Origin: Ecdyonurus torrentis
Lineage: Eukaryota > Arthropoda > Insecta > Ephemeroptera > Heptageniidae
Length of the DNA stretch: 64,000 bases
Assembly (NCBI GenBank): GCA_949318235.1
Contig: OX439129.1
Span: forward strand, 9,858,178 to 9,922,177
Reading direction: 5' to 3'
Shown here one piece after another: positions 63,957 to 64,000 of this stretch. Each line of letters begins with the position of its first letter. Position 1 is the first letter of the stretch. The notes beneath the pieces are model-generated. The model had not been told where the DNA came from. It saw only the letters and a list, made by a program, of their open reading frames with translations, and did not search any database. Position numbers and translations under genes: made by a program.

Positions 63957-64000
63957 ATTTTCAAGCTGGAATTTCCAAAAGGAAAATGATACACATTTTT
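59640..64000. other. AT-rich DNA with repeated long GA tracts, no gene supported
   Basis: (GA)n tracts at about 60145-60170, 60857-60897, 61023-61057, 62270-62336 and 63879-63952; (TA)n at 60440-60468; T run at 62623-62658. Less AT-rich patches at 59860-60010, 60760-60830 and 63010-63230 may be regulatory or untranslated sequence of a gene beyond the window, but nothing in the sequence proves it. Confidence 0.5.

Overview
The window is A+T-rich nuclear DNA from an animal, almost certainly an arthropod and most likely an insect. The evidence is three spliced protein genes with GT-AG introns, heparan sulfate 3-O-sulfotransferase and TSEN54 homologues, insect-style non-LTR retrotransposon debris, many MITEs, and dense (GA)n, (CA)n and (TA)n tracts. 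I cannot name the order; Hymenoptera or Hemiptera are guesses. Nothing prokaryotic (operons, CRISPR, Shine-Dalgarno sites) was seen.

1-18.5 kb, gene-bearing. A gene of unrecognised function runs off the left edge on the minus strand (first exon at 988-1097). It is head-to-head with a complete three-exon heparan sulfate glucosamine 3-O-sulfotransferase (1952-3618, plus strand, 363 aa, HS3ST3/Hs3st-B-like). After about 7 kb of AT-rich sequence lies a complete six-exon TSEN54 gene (tRNA-splicing endonuclease subunit, 622 aa, minus strand, 11416-18475). Both complete gene models close in frame over all exons. The HS3ST introns and the TSEN54 introns and 3' flank carry small inverted-repeat transposons, several with clean target-site duplications (TTA, TA, TTAA, TAA). 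TSEN54's 3-kb intron also holds a 1.07-kb foldback element and a broken reverse-transcriptase fragment.

18.6-36.9 kb, transposon graveyard with nested insertions. A DNA-transposon family with CCCTG termini, 2-bp target duplications and dozens of CAAGATCTTG-like repeats occurs three times. One copy contains a 1.39-kb hAT-type element with a perfect 8-bp duplication and a 5S-rRNA-like fragment. Another sits inside an older MITE and itself contains a tRNA-related insertion with 28-bp direct repeats. Foldback elements with 0.7-1.3-kb arms follow, then six near-identical 318-bp tandem units. Threaded through this on the minus strand is a probable gene ending in a TARG1/OARD1-like macro domain (25067-25576 plus two upstream exons). 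The C-terminus of a PHD-finger protein (36562-36916) is cut by a 200-base assembly gap.

40.6-55.7 kb, giant palindrome. Two 6.5-kb arms, almost identical in every stretch I compared, face each other across a 12-bp GC-rich spacer at 47429-47440. The right arm alone carries a 1,757-bp transposon (51081-52837) with CCCAGACAGC termini and an AT target duplication, which the left arm shows as an empty site. The arms hold no convincing coding gene, only tandem arrays, a MITE and a duplicated exon-like block.

55.7-64 kb, AT-rich and microsatellite-rich. No gene was found; there are seven long GA/CT tracts, two CA/GT blocks and one short retroelement tail.
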